DNA of 64,000 nt, from positions 10,341,460-10,405,459 of the forward strand of contig NC_135557.1 in the NCBI RefSeq assembly GCF_964340395.1. Reading direction: 5' to 3'. The position numbers and the translations under genes were made by a program. Numbering within the stretch: position 1 is the stretch's first letter; every line of letters starts with the position of its first letter. The DNA is from Glandiceps talaboti. Lineage: Eukaryota; Hemichordata; Enteropneusta; Spengelidae. This document shows, piece by piece, positions 51,401-63,944 of the stretch. The notes under the pieces are model-generated. The model had not been told where the DNA came from. It searched no databases and was given only the letters and a program-made list of their open reading frames with translations.

Positions 51401-54400
51401 GGAAATTAACAGGCCACAACATAAACACGACATAATTTATGTAAGAAATTGATACCAGCAAACTGTTTTGTATATCAGTCTGAGGTCTATATGAAACGTA
51501 TGTAGACCGGATATATACATGTGTCTGTAATATTGCAAAGATAGGGTAATATGACCTGTGGTCCCTCCCTGCTGATTAGACATGTAACTTATGCAGGCCC
51601 TCAGATTCATCTATGTTATATACACTGTGTATATTATATAGGTTTGTTGTCAAATATTTTGACAGACTGTCACTCACACGTTAAAACAAATAAGATTGTT
51701 TTCTAAATAAAAGTCTGTGGTATGTCTTTAAGATATGGATTCAGTGGTAGTGAAATTATACATACATTGTATCACTAACTTTGCACATAACTGTGTACAG
51801 ACTGAGTTATCATAATGAGTTATTACTTAAACTTGAAATTGTTGCCAAAGTAATGACTTGGTAGACTTATTTTCGCTTTCGTTGGAAAATGAAAACGTGA
51901 AAATAAGTAGTAACTAAAATGCCTTCTACATAAACAGAATGTTCCAGTCTGGTAGTGGTAATTAGTAAAAATTAGTGTTTGAGAATTACATTGCAGTTGA
52001 GATGATAAAATCGCAAAATTTTCTAGTGGTAAAAATATATTAGGTTTGCCTTACAACATGCTGTGGAAAATATAGTATAGCTAATAGATGCACACAATGT
52101 AACAATATCACAACACACTTTATTTAGGTACAGTAGAGGTTTCTTCTGATTTACACGTATCACAAAAGGAAAAGCGAGGGGAAGTTTATCATCTACATTG
52201 ACCAGATTCGAAAATTATTTAATATAAAATGATTAAATCGCATGACTGGGAAGTTGGTGATAATTATGGACTTGACCTACTGAAGCAGTTCAGCAAAATC
52301 AGATGCCAAACATCTTTGTGGCGTTACATATCCAGCGACATATAAGACAGTCTGAATAATTATATCTTTGAAAGTAAAGCAAGATTTGCATTGTACTATT
52401 GAGAGTTAGCCTGAAGGCCAGACCCTGTGTTGACCTATTAATGGAGTTGTGAATGGAAGAATTGTTGAAATACCAGGTAAAAATACACACACATACACAC
52501 AGACTGTCTAGATTGTTGCAGCGTCAGAACCTGGCCATTGGTACAGGAATATGTGTGTGTGTGTATTGTATGTGTCATGCACATTGGAATGCAAGTAATA
52601 CCATCTAACAATATTGGAAATACATGGTATCCTTGCCAAAAGGAACTCTTCAAACTGAACTATGGTTGAAGGATGAACTCTCCAGTACTAATCACATTTA
52701 GAGTTTGCTGTAATTTGTAAAGAAAATGATCCTGTCCATGTATTTGTTTATTTTAAAGTTTTCTGTTAGGTTAGGTTTGAAAAAAGGGAAATATCGCATA
52801 TTTATAATTTAGGCAAAGACCAGACCAGACCAGACCTCTGGGGCCTTTGTGTGTATACAATGTAGGTATGTTTATAGTAATTTAGGCCAGACCAGAGCTT
52901 TGGATCTCTGTGGTATATGTATCACATGTAGGTATGATTTTAGACCAGACCAAACCTATGGGTTTCTCTGGTATATATATCATATGTAGAACTGTTTTTA
53001 GAAATGTAGTCCAGACCAGGCCTGTGGGTTTCTGTGGGATACATACCACAGAAACATAACGTTAGAAATCTAGGCCAAACTAGACTTATACAGTCCTACA
53101 TACAAATTGCCAGGTTCTGATGCTGCAATAATCTAGAGAGTCTGTGTGTGTATTTTTACATGGTATTTCAACAATTCATGTATATTTACCACGTGTACAA
53201 TTACATATATGTACATGTATGCTTGAACTGGCAGTAACTTTTATTATCAAAACTTGAACAACTTGAAATGGTTGAACATAGGAAATAAGTAATTACCACT
53301 CATTAATGAAAGCGTTGACTCCATTGAGTAATAATTCATATGAATTATTAACTTATATATAAATTAAATCTTTGCAGTTCAATTTTGATATAACACAGCC
53401 AACAATTTATAACGTAGAGTAACGTCTTTAACTCTATACCTTCCAATCAAAAAGCTTTGTCAAATAAATTTCTCTTCTGAAAAAATAGAATTCCTATCTA
53501 TGAGTATGGGGTTAAATAAGACACTGACACACTTAAGATTTTAGTTAATTTCGATGTCTCGTCAATTTGTTTTGTTTTTGGCAATACTTGAGAATAATAA
53601 CCACTTCAGTACTGATTTTTTAAAACTTTCTTTAAAATAGATTATTTGCAGTGACTTGAAAAAATAAACAGAAGAATTTGACAAATTAGTAATGAATTAA
53701 TTTGATATTGGAATTCAAAACATAGAACATACCATTCTGTAATTCTATCCCTTTGCACATACATCATGTACAGTCATTGGTGATATAGATATGTATTTCC
53801 TAATTTAACAAGTATCATAGGTATTTAGGGCAAATTCTACAATTGCTGGTGATGAGAAGAGGGATATAAATTATAAGTTATTCTAACAGTCTTTACTGTG
53901 ACCTCTCTAAATATAAAGATCAGAGGCCCATATCTCCTAGTTCCTGTATTAATGGGACACAAACTTGAGTTTATATGTTTTTCGGGGTGTAATTTTTTCT
54001 GCCTATTCTGACATAGGTACTTACAGAATTCTACTTACTGATGTATACTTAATAGTCACTTGCAATAAGGGATTTTACATCTTATTACGGATCTCGTGAG
54101 ATATTCCAATATGCCTAGCAACCGTGGTTTTCAAACATGTGATCGTGGGCATGCTTTCGTCAGGGTCATGTGTGATGATGTTGAGAACAATAATGTTGCT
54201 TTAGAACATTTAACACTTTCAGCTTGACCACCCTCATGTCGTTGCTATGGATGCAATGGCTCACATTGGATCTTGTGAGACCGGCTATGAAATGAAACAC
54301 AGTTTATTGACTGAACTCAAACCTGGTGGATACAACTTATACATGTAGATGATCCAATAATGTAATTTATTATAAGTATACATTATTTGACTCTAGGCTT

Positions 54401-57400
54401 GTACTAGTTACAAGTTGATTTGACTTATGACCTGTCTAGCCCTCAGACTTCTTGGCTTCTAGTTGATTTGACCCATGACCTGTCTAGCCTGGACTCCAAG
54501 CTTTAAGTTGGTTTGGGCTAAGTCATACTATAGACTGGTAATACTGTATAAATAACCCAATTATCTTCAGACATAGAATTTAGGTTAATAATAATAATAA
54601 TAATAGTATACAGTATGTGTATAGATCTGTTTTTGTACTGTGGTTGATGATTTTACAAAATTTTCTTTTTTCAATTCAGCAACAGTGAGAAAAAATGGGA
54701 ACTATTGAGATAGCCTGGAAACAGAAGGCAAAATTCATTTTTTCACATTTTAAATTAAATAAATTGGAAATTTTGTAGTTAGCCTAATAAAATGTCATGG
54801 AAACTTTAATAAATTTTATCTACTTAAAATGTACAACCCTTTAGCAAAATCTAAAGTATATCAATTGCTTATTGAATTTGTCATTCTGCATGAAAATTAG
54901 TCAAACTACAGATAAGTAACGTGTTACTTGTCTAATCTGTATATGTACTGGTGTTGAACTTTTAAGTGACTTTTTAAAAATACGTTTTAGTTTTTCAACT
55001 CGGTGGCATGTAATAAAATTTAGGTTATATAAACCTGGAAATAGAGACAGCGAATTCATTTGTCCCACATTTGAAGATTGTAATTTTTTTAGTGAATGTA
55101 ATCAGATACCTTGGAAACTTTGGTAAAATTTCACCTACTTAAAACCTAAAGCAAAAGCTATTCTTTATATAGCCAATTCGTACACAATTATTCGCCATTC
55201 TTTGACTGCTGGCCAGACTAAGTCCTTAGTTGACCCTGTTGCCACATATATGGTTGGCTGATACCTATATATATATACATGTACACTACACATACACCAG
55301 CTGTTTCCAATCTAGCACATATTTCTAGTACTGGTATTACAACCGATGTATTGTGTGTCTGTTACTAGGCACTCAGTTCAGGCATGAAACTTGTCAGCTG
55401 TATTAAAAAAAACCAGTGTGATTTGTGTACAAGTAGTCAGACATGATATACTAGAATAGATTTATGAAACATTCTATTGTAAGATGTTAAAAACAGATGA
55501 TATGCAACGGATAGCAAATCATATCGAAAGGTATTTGAAACTTAGACACGCATGTCAGGGAGATTGACATTTTGCATACATGTATTTGGAGTTTGACATG
55601 CCATATTTGGAGATTGATATTCCATATTTGGTGTTTGACTTTCCATATTTGGAGCTTGACATTCCATATTTGGAGATTGGCATTGCATATTTGGAGATTG
55701 GCATTCCTTATTTGGAGATTGACATTCCATATTTAGAGATCATATTTCAATGATTATTGGTCAATTTTGTGGGTCAATGGCTGTGTCACTAGGTCATGTT
55801 ACTAGTAATCTAGGCAGACATGAAACCATACAGTTTCAATGTACAATAGAGTGACCTCATTTCTTTCTGTTTCAATTCCACTTTTTCCTTCCTTTTTGTC
55901 TCTCTTTTGTGAGATTTGTGTTGTTGATATGGAGTGTTTGCATTTGTATGTTGTAGTAAATTAAAGCAGTAGGGACAGTCAACTTTGCATCATTTGTCTC
56001 AAAGATTTTGTGATGAGTTAACCTGCGCAATCACAGAAACAAGTGTAATTTTACCCCTTTCATATATAGTTGGCTAAATACGCCAATACATTTGTATTAA
56101 CGATATTATCGACATTTTATCGTATTCTGATGGAAACATTCTGATACATATCTCGGGTAACAAGTGCCTGTGATCCGGGTTACTGAACTCAACTCACAAT
56201 GTAATGTTCCTACTTTTGTCTGGTCATTGGTTAAAAATTATACCATACATGTATACAGTATAATGTACATGATGTAGAAATTAAAAAATAAAACAAAGCA
56301 AAACAGAGTGAAACAACATGAATTGTTTAGTTTTTGTAAGAAATGGACTTTCAAATATCATAATTTGTGTATTAAAAGTCAAACATATATTAAGATCGTA
56401 TATCTTGACCATTAATATACCATGCAGAGCCAAGTTTAACAAAAAAATATGGAATGTATGCACTTCAGTCGTTCTGTGTCAACACAACACATGTCTACAT
56501 CACCAGTTCCTCTGTGTTCGAAATATGAGTCAAAAGGTTCAAAATTGCCATGAGTTTCTCCAATTTTTCTTTGATATTACTGGCGCTGATATTATTATGT
56601 TATTCTGCAATATTTGTCTTCACTCAGCCAGAAAATACTTGTGACCTAAGAGTTGTCACTATGAGTTGATAGATGAGTAGTGACAAAAGCCCCTTAGGTC
56701 ACGAGTATTTTCTTTGCCTGAACGAAGAAAAATATTGTTGAATAACATCTAATTATAAATCAGTGTAATGTTTTTAATGAAAGTGAAAGTTAATAGTGTA
56801 TCTTAATATAGGAATATGAAAGTAGTTCAAGAATACATTCCATATGTCTAAACCTGTTTACAGCCGTGTTCAGCAGTGTGCCCTCTAAGCCAATTTGACG
56901 CACCACTGATGCACACAATTGGTAGTGATGCACCAAAATTTGGTTTTCCCCTATCTCTTACTATGTCTCACAACATCAAAATTTGGCTATCATTAGAAGG
57001 CACACTGGTGTTGCGATACATCGTTAGCTGGTCTTACCACGTAACCAATAGGAGGGCTAGTAGGTATGATCAGCCTGCTAACTTGTATCTCGATAGCACA
57101 GCAAACAGGTTATCATTTATCATAAGATAATGCTATCCCAGTTGACGGTCACATTGCGTGTCACATGTATAGTATTCATGTACATGCAAGTAAGTGAAGT
57201 TTTATGATATTAATAAGTTTATGGAGTAATTTAACATACGTATGGGAAAGTGAAAGTAGTTAAAAAATATGTGCATATTGTCAAAGTACTTGTTTATATG
57301 TTGTAAACTCAATTGATGGTCACAATGTGTATGACTTTGATAATATTTATACCGATGTGTAAATAGTGCATTTATGGTATTGAAAAGTTAACTATTGTAC

Positions 57401-57804
57401 ATTTTATGAGCTATGTATAGAGCTATCCGATTGTATTACAGACTGTGTATGACTAGTCTAACTCTCTAGGCTATGTGCAAATAGTTGATTTATGGTATTG
57501 AAAAGTTAACCACACTTCATTTTATGAGCTAGGAGGATATTATGGTAATTGAGTGTCAGAATGTGTACATGACTAAGACAATATTTATATCTGTGTATAA
57601 ATAGTGGGTTTATGGTATTTGTATGTGTGCAAAAGTGAAAGTTGTTGTAAAAATTGTATATGGTATATCTGATGATCGCAGTAGAAGCATGAAACTCTGA
57701 GTCATGGCTTATTACATTCTTATTCCTTAGATTAGTCTATAATACTCTACTACTGATATTGCATTGAGGACTGTTCTCTCCAGTGAGACACTATAAATAT
57801 ACAT

Positions 57805-57900
<96 letters not shown>

Positions 57901-60900
57901 ACATTGTATATGAGTACATACATACACACACATGTACATGTATATATACGTAATATGTATTCTAGTCATTCAATTGCAATAATATCCTCATGGCTCATAT
58001 ATATGTACATGCAGCATTACTTCTGCAATTTTGTGTACAAGGACTTGTAAAGCCATGTCTAATCTCTACCATTGTAGTATAATTAGGTGAAAAATATGTA
58101 ATCGTGTGTTTCTGATAATATGGCCACAGAAAATAGGGTAGGTGGGTCGAGATTTTATTTCATTTTACATGTATTATTATCTTTTTAATAGTTTATATTT
58201 TTTGAAAAATATTGCTTTGACCCAAACACAAACAAAATGTCGGTCAGAATACCACGTCTGTGATATTTTGATGAAATATGTACAGACATCACTGGGGAAA
58301 GAAAACAGATGTGTGTGAAGATCAAAAAGACAGAATTTATTTATTTTTTTTTTTTAAATCATAAAATGTTTAAATAAAATAGGTTTAGGGTTCGAGGCGT
58401 AAACTAGGGTTGGTCAGATTATTTGAAACAGACTTTTTCTAACTTGGCCTTAGTATGTAGTACAAAGTAATTGATGGTCAATAACATACATTCAAGTAAT
58501 CAGGAGTAAAAACAAACTGCAAGTTTTTTTGTTGTGAATTCACACTTTATCAAGGTTATAGCAAGGACATGTAAATAGAAACTAGTGATAAATGAGTTAT
58601 TTGAAAACTGTCCTTGTTGTTGTTGTCACAAATGGCAGTGTTTGGCACTGCTACCAGCTAACAAGGTTTGGATGCTTGTTTTCATGTTTTTCAAGTATTT
58701 TTGATAAAGTTGAAGAGCCCAGTGGGAACATCTGGTAAAAGTAACACTGTTCAAGATAGTTACTATACTCCAGTAAACAGATTGATAAGGTTGGAACTTC
58801 AATAATAATTATAGTGATGATCTATGATACACAACCAACTTGCTTCTTTTCATATCTACGTTATGGCAATGTGAGTGTTGCCTTCCTGAGGACAAACTGA
58901 CGATGATAACTGTTCACCACCGCTAGATGGCGATGTGGTGAATAAATTGTCCCATTGTCCTGAGTAAGGCAACAGTCATGTTCCAGAAACGTAGATACAA
59001 TGTATGAAAAGAAGTAAGTTGGTTGTGTATCAAGGAACATTATATATCAGTGACTGTATACCCACAGTTTGCTAGGAGACACAACGAAAATCACAAGGAA
59101 ACTCAAGTGCACTTTTGCCTAGTATCCCCAAAAGTCATGGATGCTGGAGTCATGATAACTTGACTGGCTTGCTCTGAATCTGTTGCTTTAAATGTTTTTT
59201 ATGGTATCAGCATTTTTTTCTGAGGTTTCATAACCCAGGGGGAAATTTGTTAAAACTGTTGGTGCACCCTGAAGGACAGTATGGTAATCTTCAATGTGGC
59301 AATGTGATACCAAGTCCACACTTGCTAATGTCTCTACAACCTACTCTGTAAACTTTTTCCTGTACTTAACTATCCATAATCCAGTCTCCTTCATTTTATC
59401 AGATCTATTAAACATCTGTAATCCCAATGTCACAATCTCATCAATTGTATCTGAATTCTGAAACAAACTACATTGACATGTACAGATATATGGTACACAA
59501 CTTATGTAGTAGACCAGAGGTCTTCAGTCTTGCCAAACTTTTATTCTGTTTAGAATTTAGTGGGTGTCACTGTGTACCCATACTTAGACTTTTACGTACC
59601 TCAATGCCCATTGAATTATGGTATGAACAACTTAGAGTGACTTGCTGCGGATATGCAAATGTACTGGTTCAAGTCTCACTGCTGTTATTTGTTGTCGATT
59701 TGAGCCTCTCCACTGTGAATGGTCAAATTCCTTGGGCAATACCTGAATCATGATTGTGCCTCAGTCTACACAGCTGTATAATCTGGGACCTGGTAAATTT
59801 GAGACGTGATAGGATAGAGGTTGTTATATGAAGGATAAATTTGATACAATGCGCTAGTTTGCAAGTGAACTGTATATGCTTTTCAGGGAGTTTCAAGAGG
59901 AAGTATGAGAGCCGATGTGCCACTATAGGTCTATGCATGGTCTAATTAAATTGTTGTGAGCACATCTTAGTGAAAGTGCTAAATGCAAACTGACATTGTT
60001 ATCATTAATATCAATCAATCCTCAATTTTAAAACACTGCGCTACTGCCGATAAGGAAATCCTGATATTATAAGATATTAAATTTTACGTAACACTTTTAG
60101 TATTACACTATAATTTTGATAAATGTCAGTCATTTCTTCAACTACTTCACATACCTGTGATACTACTAGTATTTCACGTGTTAATGTATGTCATGTGTTG
60201 TTGATATAACATTTGATTCCCAGCATTGCTAAGGTTATAATTAACTCAATAACTGTAAATTCTTAGAATTGTTACCTCAATGGCATATACATATATATAC
60301 ATGTACATGTCTGCCCATGTCTGTCTGATTTTGTCAGCCACAATGTCAATATACAGTAATTTAGAACCTTAAGTTCATGAACTACTGTACTTGTATACAT
60401 TTTTGTACAAATATAAAATTGTATACAAACTGAGTTTTATACATAATGTAAGCTAGGTTACTTTACTTAGAATGATTTGCTTAAAAATCAAAGTGAGACA
60501 CCTAGAGACAGTGTAAACTTAAGTATGTGCATAATCCCCCTTCCCCCCCAACAACCACCACACACACACACATACTGTTCATTCTCACAAACCAGAGTTA
60601 TTATTTCTACCACTACATTTTGAATGTGGGAGGCTCGTTAAGAAAGTTGCCGTAAAACAGGCCATGGTTTGCGACGATGACACTGTTCGAAATGGCATAT
60701 TCTGCAGCATGCACATCTCTGGGAAAGAGATCTGGTGCAAGTGACTTTGGATCTCATTTCCCCGGACTCTCCTCTGGGTGGCCTCGTAGTAGAGCCCCCA
60801 GTGGTGAGAGTCTGGGTAACCAAGACTAGTGGCCTCGTAGTAGAGCCCCCAGTGGTGAGAGTCTGGGTAACCAAGAATAAAGAAAGTCTGACGGTCTAGC

Positions 60901-63158
60901 AGCTAGACTATACATTGTACATGCATGTACTCCAACAACTCTAAGGGAAGTAATACTTGCTATATATTTGCATGTACATGGCACCACTAGAGAGAGTTCC
61001 AGACTGTGATTACACATACAATGGGTATATATATATTAGTGTCATTGGTCACAGTGTTTATATTGCCAGCCCTGCTCCAATGGTACATAAATTTACATCA
61101 GGCATACCGTACGTTATGCAATCTTATAAATGTATTCTTTGTATTTTTTTCAGGTGCCATTGAACAGAATAGACCCAAATGTTGCAAGTAGTACCAATGG
61201 GAATGATAGTACAGGTAGTAGTCCTAGTTCAAGTCCACTAAACAGAGCTCAGGCCAGTGTACGAATCAAGAGAATGGCACAGTAAGTATGAATATTTACT
61301 ACCCTAACCCTAACCCCCCCCCCCCCCGACACACACACACACACACACACATACACACACACCAATAGTCGGTTTGTCTGTATGGTTGGTATGATAAGTA
61401 CAAGTAGTAGTCAAAGTTCAAGTCCACTAGACAGAGCTCAGGCCAGTGTGCGAATCAACAGAATGACACAGTAAATATTTGCTCCTTCACCCCCCCCCCC
61501 CCCCCACCCCCAAGTTACCATTGCTAAAACTCCACCATCTTGTATGGCAAAAATCTATATGTTTTCTTTGTAGGTATCACGAAGGCTCCACTAGATTTCC
61601 TAAATTAAATGAATGTGCTCACTTTCATTATGATAATGTAGAATTTGGACAAATACAGGTGAGTTTCTAATATCTATTCTCTTTGTGACAAAATACTATG
61701 CCAGAACCACAAGATGTGCAAGTGTGGCATACTCAGGGGTATTTGCATTCATGCTTGCAGTGTTTCCTGCTGCACTTTGACACGAATTGTGAGTTTTGAT
61801 GATAATACAGCTATGTAACTGTTGAGCAATTACTGATTTATTTCAATTATATAAAAATTAAATGAAGCAACCAGAGCTCAAATAACCCTAGTTAGTACGC
61901 CACACTTGCACTTGTGCCCCATGTGGTTCTGTCAATAATATTGAAAGTAATGATTCGTGTAAGTTGTCCCTCAAGTGATAGTGAAAACAGGTATTGTAAG
62001 CAGGACACTCTTTATCAATGGCTAACCATTCAAAGCAGGGAAAACCGGATCAAATGTACAACACACAACCCCTAAGTGTGCTCACAAGCTAGTCTAAAAA
62101 CTATACATGTTGGCTTGTTTTCTATGATCTCTCTCCCATCTGCAGTTAAATGGACAAATTCTTCAGTAGCATTACATTACCTCTGTCGGTAATAAGAGGG
62201 ACATGCCATACTAAAGAAAGCCATTTGACTATATGGTGGAAAGAGAGAGAGAGAGAGAGATAATAGCAAATGAGCCGACGAGAGAGAAAGCTCATGGAAA
62301 ATGAGCCCACACATATAGTTTTTAGATTACTCACAAGTATAAATTAGATGGGGAGATATGTAACTTGTTTATTTGATTTCGAATGGCTCCAATGTCCCAA
62401 GGCAGAAATTTTTTTTTTTCAACCTCGCTCAACCTCATCCAGTCATCATTACCATTAATTCTGTAAAAGCCTGAAATAGAACATATTGGAATTATTTGAT
62501 ACTGGATGCCAGAGATTATGGGTTGTGGACAGATATGATATATTAGTATTGTTCACAGATTATCTATAGGCCTTTCAATAAATCAAGTACTTTGTTTGGA
62601 ATCTGTAAATAGCCAGAAATCCATAATTGGTCCGGAATCCCGTAATTGGCCCGAAATCCATAATTGGCCCGGAATCCTTAATTGGCCTGGATTCTGCAAT
62701 TGATTCAGAATTCTTATTGTTCTGTGCTGCAGTTAGTTTTATTATTACAATATTCTTATTGATTATTGCTATTATGTAATATGTATTACGTAATTATCAT
62801 GAATCAATACTATTAAAATAACTATCGTTCAATCTCTGTCATTGTTCTAATACAATACAGAGAATGTATCTAACAATGACTTTATATCAAAAACAAACTA
62901 GAAAACAGAATGCCATCCAGTGAAATATGATAAAATGATTATAACTTGATCATCATGTGTAACCATAATGTAATGGAAATCATCTTGGTTTTATGAAGCA
63001 TTTGGCAATAAGTGATGATTAGTTCAACCCTCATATCCTAAAATGGGAGATGTCCTCATGTGACACTTCCTTAAAAAATGGCTGAAACTGGATTTACAGG
63101 GCTTCTTTGGAGAGTAACTGTACAGTTGAAAGAATTAGTATCTCCTTTAAAATAAAAT

Positions 63159-63193
<35 letters not shown>

Positions 63194-63944
63194 GATATAT
63201 TTATTAAGTAAATAACCAAAGTATGGCGTATTGAATCATTATTCTTCAACCATAATTTCCCCAAATCATACTTTGTTTCTTTTTCGTTGTCCAAAAGTTG
63301 GTAAACGATTAGATATTATTCCAAATATTTTTCTTCATTCAGACAAAGGGAAATATTAGTGACCTAGGGGGCTTTGTTAGTATGAGTCGCAAGACGAGTA
63401 GTGACAAAACCCTTAGGTGACAAGTATATTGTGGCTGAATGATGAAAAATAATGGGGAATAATAATTATAATATTAGCATCAGTAATATCAAAGACAAAT
63501 TTGGGAAAGTAATGGCAATTTTGAATATTTTGATTCATATTTCAAACACAGCAGAACAAATGACCTATACATGTGTTGTCATGACCAGGGTATAAATTTA
63601 ATATATTTTTGTTCAACTTGGCTTGTACATGGTATAATATGCATTTTGAATCTTCATAATTTCTTTCATAATATCTATAAATAATCTTTATCATATTTTG
63701 TTTCTTTTTTATCCTTTAGGTACAAATCCTGAATGATGAGATAGAGGAATCTGAGTCGAGTCACCGGCAGCCTGATTTTCAGTTCACTGTCAGAGTCATG
63801 TGTCACAAAAAAAGCTGGACTCTAAAACGGAGTTATGAAGACTTCCGTGTCTTAGATAAACATTTACATCGATGTATTTATGATAGACGGTATAGTCTCC
63901 TAGTGGAATTACCTAGAGGTGAAGCTATCACCGGAAATAATGAG
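37963..63944 (+). CDS. ARHGAP32: ARHGAP32/33-like Rho GTPase-activating protein, N-terminal part (partial)
   Basis: In-phase coding exons are 37963-37994 (within exon 37833-37994), 47992-48094, 61154-61281, 61574-61658 and 63720-63944. They encode 191 residues before the donor at 63945; the rest is off window. The start MANANPEVIL is in a strong context (A at -3, G at +4). Residues 12-88 are Ser/Asn-rich linker. From about residue 95 the match to human ARHGAP32/33 is clear: FPKLNECAHFHYDNVEFG, then the PX-domain core K152-R-S-Y-E-D-F158-R-V-L-D-K-H-L and CIYDRRYSLLVELPR. In the family, PX and SH3 domains precede a RhoGAP domain acting on Cdc42/Rac/RhoA in neurite and cytoskeletal control. R153 occupies the phosphoinositide-binding arginine position. 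Orthology to 32 versus 33 cannot be decided here; the gene is probably pre-duplication. Confidence 0.88.
38165..38700 (+). repeat. Minisatellite of about 75 bp, six to seven units
   Basis: Units contain CAGTGTTTTTGTTAAGGGTA, GTAAGTAGGTAAAATTTACC and AGTTCCCC. It starts 170 bp after the start-codon exon. Single inverted or partial copies occur at 35090 and 36660-36800. Confidence 0.85.
40180..40650 (+). repeat. Tandem repeat of about 157 bp, three units
   Basis: Units start with CAAATATGGGTTGTAA (40190), AAAATATGAGTTGTTT (40347) and CAAATGGGGGTTGTAA (40507) and share GGATAC and TTTTCC(T/C)GA(C/A) blocks. The open frames of 128 and 91 codons here come from these repeats. Confidence 0.75.
40893..41112. 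repeat. CTGGTCAG repeat, second long copy
   Basis: It shares TTTCTGGTCAGCACGC, TCTGCAGATCTG and CTTCAGTGAAGACAACTGCA with 23912-24150. The right terminus is not clear. Confidence 0.65.
41580..41660 (+). repeat. CAGGGCTTGAAATTAAC repeat fragment
   Basis: This is the 5' end of the same family as 13852-14110, with GGTAGTAGTCCC and a short remainder. Confidence 0.5.
42404..42482. repeat. (CT)n microsatellite
   Basis: About 39 CT units preceded by a short (CA)n. Confidence 0.97.
44190..44400 (-). mobile_element. tRNA-derived SINE
   Basis: On the minus strand the head begins near 44395 with a box A-like GTGGCCGAGTGGTTAAAC and a box B GGTTCGAACCC, the spacing of a tRNA-Ser/Leu type pol III promoter. 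The body ends in CCCGGGGTACTCCGGTTTCC. It is a clean example of a SINE in this genome. Confidence 0.8.
45300..46460 (+). repeat. Diverged tandem repeat of about 190 bp, five to six units
   Basis: Units share CAGCAAAGTTTTGA, TTTGAAGTA, GATTGGAA, GTTGGCAAAGA, TAACAGATTACCAGTGCAAG and ATCCAGAACTCA in order, at about 45470, 45760, 45850-45960 and 46020-46100, with decayed members up to 46460. Confidence 0.65.
46830..47290 (+). repeat. Diverged tandem repeat of about 130 bp, three to four units
   Basis: Units share ACCACAGTGACCTGTAG, TACAGT, ACTGAGATTGGAACTTG and AGAAGTCTG. Confidence 0.7.
48364..48585 (+). repeat. 48-bp minisatellite, four and a half units
   Basis: The unit contains TTTGCCATTGTTTCAGATAG and TGGATAAAGTTACAG. 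Being 16 codons long, it keeps frames open on both strands, for example FAIVSDRNNLDKVTDN. It lies 270 bp after a RhoGAP exon, inside the intron. Confidence 0.92.
48980..49130. repeat. Foldback repeat
   Basis: AACTTCGTATTGCACC with TTTACAATTAGCTCAC pairs with GTGAGCTAATTGTAAA and GGTGCAATACAAAGTT across a 40-nt loop. Confidence 0.8.
49850..50360. mobile_element. Foldback element with TGAATATTCATGA core
   Basis: The left arm (CATTTTCATAAAGTATGGGT, CCATTGCATGATGGAAGTCA) pairs with the right arm (TGACTCCCATGATGCAATGG, ACCCATAG, TATGAAAAT). The core carries the same GAATATTCATGA units as 21690-22125. Confidence 0.75.
52450..53180. repeat. Tandem array of about 75 bp bracketed by 90-bp inverted arms
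   Basis: The left arm 52450-52545 (GAATTGTTGAAATACCA, GTCTAGATTGTTGCAGC, TCAGAACCTGGC) pairs with the right arm 53090-53180 (GCCAGGTTCTGATGCTGC, AATAATCTAGA, TGGTATTTCAACAATTC). Between them, about 52808-53090, are four units sharing TAG(G)CCAGACCAGA, TTTCTGTGG and TATCACATGTAG. Confidence 0.85.
54640..55180 (+). repeat. Diverged tandem duplication of about 300 bp
   Basis: CCTGGAAA, GAATTCATT, CACATTT, CATGGAAACTTTAATAAA, CACCTACTTAAAA and TTTTAGTTTTTCAA-like blocks repeat in order. A smaller duplication of about 60 bp lies at 54400-54540 (TTGATTTGACTTATGACCTG). Confidence 0.55.
55565..55740 (+). repeat. 21-bp minisatellite, about eight units
   Basis: The unit is close to CATATTTGGAGATTGACATTC (one base more than shown is variable). 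It produces a spurious minus-strand frame of repeated CQSPN. Confidence 0.9.
56570..56775. repeat. Foldback repeat, copy 1 of a pair
   Basis: TTATTCTGCAATATTTGTCTTC and GAAGAAAAATATTGTTGAATAA are inverted ends, with GAAAATACTTGTGACCTAAG and CTTAGGTCACGAGTATTTTC as an inner stem. Copy 2 is at 63320-63470. Confidence 0.8.
56874..57007 (+). mobile_element. hAT-like MITE, shorter palindromic copy
   Basis: The ends are CAGTGTGCCCTCTAA and AGAAGGCACACTG. Flanks GTGTTCAG and GTGTTGCG agree at the first five bases and the last, a weak target duplication. Confidence 0.7.
57809..57899. repeat. (CA)n(CT)n compound microsatellite
   Basis: About 21 CA units followed by about 24 CT units. Confidence 0.97.
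58815..59035. repeat. Foldback element
   Basis: TACACAACCAACTTGCTTCT with TTTTCATATCTACGTT pairs with AACGTAGATACAATGTATGA and AAGTAAGTTGGTTGTGTA. An inner stem uses GTTGCCTTCCTGAGGACAA and its diverged partner. Confidence 0.85.
59745..59945 (-). repeat. Dispersed repeat, family A, inverted copy
   Basis: The reverse complement shows AGTGGCAC, CTTCCTCTTGAAACTCCCTG, CTATCCTATCACG and CTGAGGCACAA as in 11480-11830. Confidence 0.6.
60780..60880 (+). repeat. Perfect 51-bp tandem duplication
   Basis: Two adjacent copies beginning GGCCTCGTAGTAGAGCCCCC. They are nearly identical, so recent. Confidence 0.9.
61385..61480 (+). pseudogene. Decayed partial duplicate of a RhoGAP exon
   Basis: The sequence 61400-61475 repeats the 3' half of the exon 61154-61281 (GTAGTAGTC-AAGTTCAAGTCCACTA, AGAGCTCAGGCCAGTGT, CGAATCAA-AGAATG) with an offset of 189 bp. 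The donor has changed from GTAAGT to GTAAAT and no acceptor precedes it. Both copies are followed by a C tract. Confidence 0.8.
61695..61935. repeat. Foldback repeat
   Basis: CCAGAACCACAAGATGTGCA with AGTGTGGCATACT pairs with AGTACGCCACACTTGCACTT and CATGTGGTTCTG. A related fragment with GATGTGCAAGTAT lies at 33765. Confidence 0.75.
62618..62715 (+). repeat. 22-bp minisatellite, about five units
   Basis: Units resemble GGAATCCATAATTGGCCC with substitutions. It lies in a RhoGAP intron. Confidence 0.75.
63320..63470. repeat. Foldback repeat, copy 2
   Basis: Outer ends TTATTCCAAATATTTTTCTTC and its diverged complement near 63445-63465, with GTGACCTAGGGGGCTTTGTT and ACAAAACCCTTAGGTGAC inside. 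It is related to 56570-56775. Confidence 0.75.
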
